DNA from: Flammeovirgaceae bacterium
GTDB taxonomy: Bacteria; Bacteroidota; Bacteroidia; Cytophagales; Cyclobacteriaceae
DNA length: 8,966 bases
Direction of reading: 5' to 3'
Assembly (NCBI GenBank): GCA_003228395.1
Contig: QIDJ01000297.1
Span: 1 to 8,966 of the forward strand
Positions 7,600 through 8,966 of the stretch are shown here, piece by piece (position 1 is the first letter of the stretch; every line of letters begins with the position of its first letter). The notes beneath the pieces are model-generated. The model had not been told where the DNA came from, made no database searches, and saw nothing but the letters and a program-made list of their open reading frames with translations. The position numbers and the translations under genes were made by a program.

Positions 7600-7698
7600 A
7601 TATGAAAATGACTTACCTCTGAATTTGGTGAGGGATCTCTTTATGCATTTAAACATTTTTAATTGAATAGCGGAAGCGCCTTAAAACTATACTGACTT

Positions 7699-8616
7699 AT
7701 GATAAACATTGACTGGAAAGGAATCTATCCTGCCGTAACCACAAAATTTACCGATGACGACCGGCTTGACATGGATGCTTTCGGCAAAAATATTGAAGCA
7801 CAATTAGAGGCTGGCGTTTCAGGAATTATACTTGGAGGTACCTTAGGGGAGGCAAGCAGTCTGTCGAAAGATGAAAAGCAGCAAATCTTGAAATATACCC
7901 TGAAATTGATTACCGGGCGTGTGCCTGTAATACTGAACATTGCCGAACAAACGACAAAGGAAGCCATTTCATTTGCCGGAAACGCCCGGGAGAATGGAGC
8001 CGACGGTCTGATGCTGCTGCCTCCCATGCGGTATCATGCCGACGCCCGCGAAACATTATCGTACTTTTCCGATGTTGCTGATTCTACGGAGTTACCAATC
8101 ATGATTTACAATAATCCCGTTGATTACAAGGTGAGTGTGGACATTGAAATGTTTAAAACCTTGTCAGATATTCCTAATATTGTTGCCATCAAGGAGTCAT
8201 CCAGAGACGTTACTTATCTGACACGGTTAAAAATTGCTTTTGGCGAGCGGTTCAGGATACTTAGCGGAGTGGATAATCTGGCGCTGGAAAGTTTGCTGAT
8301 GGGCGCCGATGGCTGGGTGGCGGGCCTTGTATGCGCTTTTCCGCATGAAACCGTAGCCATTTATAAGTTGGTGAAAGCAGGGCGGACAAAAGAAGCCATT
8401 GCCATTTACCGGTGGTTTATTCCGTTACTTGAGCTTGACGTCAGCTCAAAGCTGGTGCAAAACATTAAGCTTGCCGAGACTGTCACGGGTCTGGGTACTG
8501 AAAATGTGAGGCCCCCCAGGTTGCCGCTTACCGGGGAAGAAAGAGAACGCGTACTGAAAATCATAAATAACGCATTAGAATCAAGGCCGGAACTGCCGGA
8601 CTACAAAAATTTATAA
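7699..8616 (+). CDS. DapA-superfamily enzyme, probable 1-pyrroline-4-hydroxy-2-carboxylate deaminase
   Basis: A complete 305-residue class I aldolase-type TIM barrel of the DHDPS/NAL superfamily. The predicted reaction is deamination and dehydration of 1-pyrroline-4-hydroxy-2-carboxylate to alpha-ketoglutarate semialdehyde (EC 3.5.4.22), a cytoplasmic step of hydroxyproline catabolism. Visible are GGTLGE 46-51, YNNP 137-140 and the Schiff-base lysine K165 in IKESS. Against true DapA, the second threonine of GTTGE is L49, the tyrosine pair of the TPYY motif is replaced (PPM), and the substrate-binding arginine after YNxP is D142, so lysine biosynthesis is unlikely. The segments PPMRYHADARE, YRWFIPLLELD and GLGTENVRPPRLPLTGEER resemble, as I recall it, the deaminase subfamily. 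The adjoining dehydrogenase consumes the predicted product. The main alternative is a 2-keto-3-deoxy sugar-acid dehydratase, which makes the same semialdehyde from pentonates or hexarates. The start MINIDWKGIYPAV fits the family N-terminus. Confidence 0.87.
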   Translation: MINIDWKGIYPAVTTKFTDDDRLDMDAFGKNIEAQLEAGVSGIILGGTLGEASSLSKDEKQQILKYTLKLITGRVPVILNIAEQTTKEAISFAGNARENGADGLMLLPPMRYHADARETLSYFSDVADSTELPIMIYNNPVDYKVSVDIEMFKTLSDIPNIVAIKESSRDVTYLTRLKIAFGERFRILSGVDNLALESLLMGADGWVAGLVCAFPHETVAIYKLVKAGRTKEAIAIYRWFIPLLELDVSSKLVQNIKLAETVTGLGTENVRPPRLPLTGEERERVLKIINNALESRPELPDYKNL

Positions 8617-8622
8617 AAAGCC

Positions 8623-8966
8623 ATGAACATTACAGGTAAAAATCAGATTGGATTCAGTTTATCAGGCGATTCCGATCAACCCTTTCATGCCATTGACCCG
8701 GCTACCGGCCGGCAGCTTGACGGAAAGTTTTATTCAGCTACTTCAACGGATATTGATGAGGCTGTGAAACTGGCCTCCCGGGCTTTTGAAAAGTACAAGC
8801 GTGTTGATAAAGACAAAAAAGCAGATTTCCTTGAAAAAATAGGCGGTGAAATCCTGGAATTAGGCGATGCACTGATCGAACGGGCCATGCTTGAGTCAGG
8901 ACTTCCGCGGGCAAGGCTTACCGGAGAGCGCGGCCGCACTGTAAATCAGTTAAAAATGTTTGCCGT
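8623..8966 (+). CDS. alpha-ketoglutarate semialdehyde dehydrogenase, 3' end outside window
   Basis: The first 114 codons of an aldehyde dehydrogenase, open to the right edge; the whole family is about 520-530 residues. The predicted reaction is NAD(P)-dependent oxidation of alpha-ketoglutarate semialdehyde to alpha-ketoglutarate (EC 1.2.1.26), feeding the citric acid cycle. The visible part has the family's opening beta segment AIDPATGRQLDGKF, the helix DIDEAVKLASRAFEKY and, most telling, ERAMLESGLPRARLTGERGR followed by TVNQLKMFA. The E-x-G-L-P-x-x-R-L-x-G-E-R-G-R-T-x-x-Q-L pattern is typical of this semialdehyde dehydrogenase group rather than of generic aldehyde dehydrogenases. The catalytic cysteine and glutamate lie beyond the window, so activity cannot be judged. 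The ATG comes six bases after the TAA of the DapA-like gene, indicating co-transcription and probably translational coupling. No Shine-Dalgarno is evident. Confidence 0.88.
   Translation, partial: MNITGKNQIGFSLSGDSDQPFHAIDPATGRQLDGKFYSATSTDIDEAVKLASRAFEKYKRVDKDKKADFLEKIGGEILELGDALIERAMLESGLPRARLTGERGRTVNQLKMFA

Larger units (their letters stand above)
7488..7698. promoter_or_regulatory. divergent regulatory spacer between the AraC-type and DapA-like genes
   Basis: This 211-base AT-rich spacer must hold the promoters of both divergent genes. The core TTTAAA occurs three times, at 7495-7500 (inside the perfect palindrome TATTTAAATA, 7493-7502), 7545-7550 and 7648-7653. The first two copies share the 9-mer GTATTTAAA exactly 50 bases apart, but such AT-rich words arise easily by chance. 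I found no convincing TAnnTTTG element for the minus-strand gene. No small gene is visible here. Confidence 0.6.

Noticed and set aside
7699..8616. Lysine-biosynthetic dihydrodipicolinate synthase (dapA)
   Set aside because: Key DapA residues are replaced (L49, PPM in place of the tyrosine pair, D142), and the neighbours are catabolic rather than lysine-pathway genes.

Overview
The window most likely comes from a member of the Bacteroidota. The protein types point that way: a large MacB/FtsX-like permease of the kind abundant in that phylum, a ~1030-residue ABCG-type half-transporter with TerB-like helices at its N-terminus, and an AraC regulator of a type common there. So do the near absence of Shine-Dalgarno sequences and one perfect TAnnTTTG promoter element. 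Base composition is moderately AT-rich and looks even across the genes. I see no rRNA, tRNA, CRISPR array, transposase or phage gene, and no gene-free stretch exceeds about 210 bases.

The left and middle part (1-6608) holds three membrane-protein genes on the + strand. They are the 3' portion of an FtsX-like ABC permease cut by the window edge (1-2094), a complete AI-2E/PerM family membrane protein (2289-3389), and a complete fused ABC transporter (3516-6608). The gaps between them are 194 and 126 bases, so a shared operon is possible but not shown. No functional link between the three is evident. The ABC transporter has the most unusual architecture: two TerB-like helical segments, an FHA-like beta segment, an ABCG-type ATPase, a CxxCG motif in the linker, and an ABC2 membrane domain with a large extra-cytoplasmic insert before the last helix.

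The right part (6615-8966) is a catabolic locus. An AraC-family regulator on the minus strand, probably starting at TTG, is divergent from a DapA-superfamily gene. Six bases further on comes the 5' end of an alpha-ketoglutarate semialdehyde dehydrogenase gene, cut by the window edge. The DapA-like protein keeps the Schiff-base lysine but has lost the residues that define dihydrodipicolinate synthase. Its C-terminal region resembles 1-pyrroline-4-hydroxy-2-carboxylate deaminase. Together the two enzymes would convert that intermediate to alpha-ketoglutarate semialdehyde and then to alpha-ketoglutarate, the last steps of hydroxyproline degradation, under control of the AraC protein from the 211-base divergent spacer. 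The epimerase and D-hydroxyproline oxidase that would complete the pathway are expected beyond the right edge and are not visible here.

I see no strong case for an entirely new system. The best leads are the layered ABC transporter and the regulatory spacer of the hydroxyproline-type locus.
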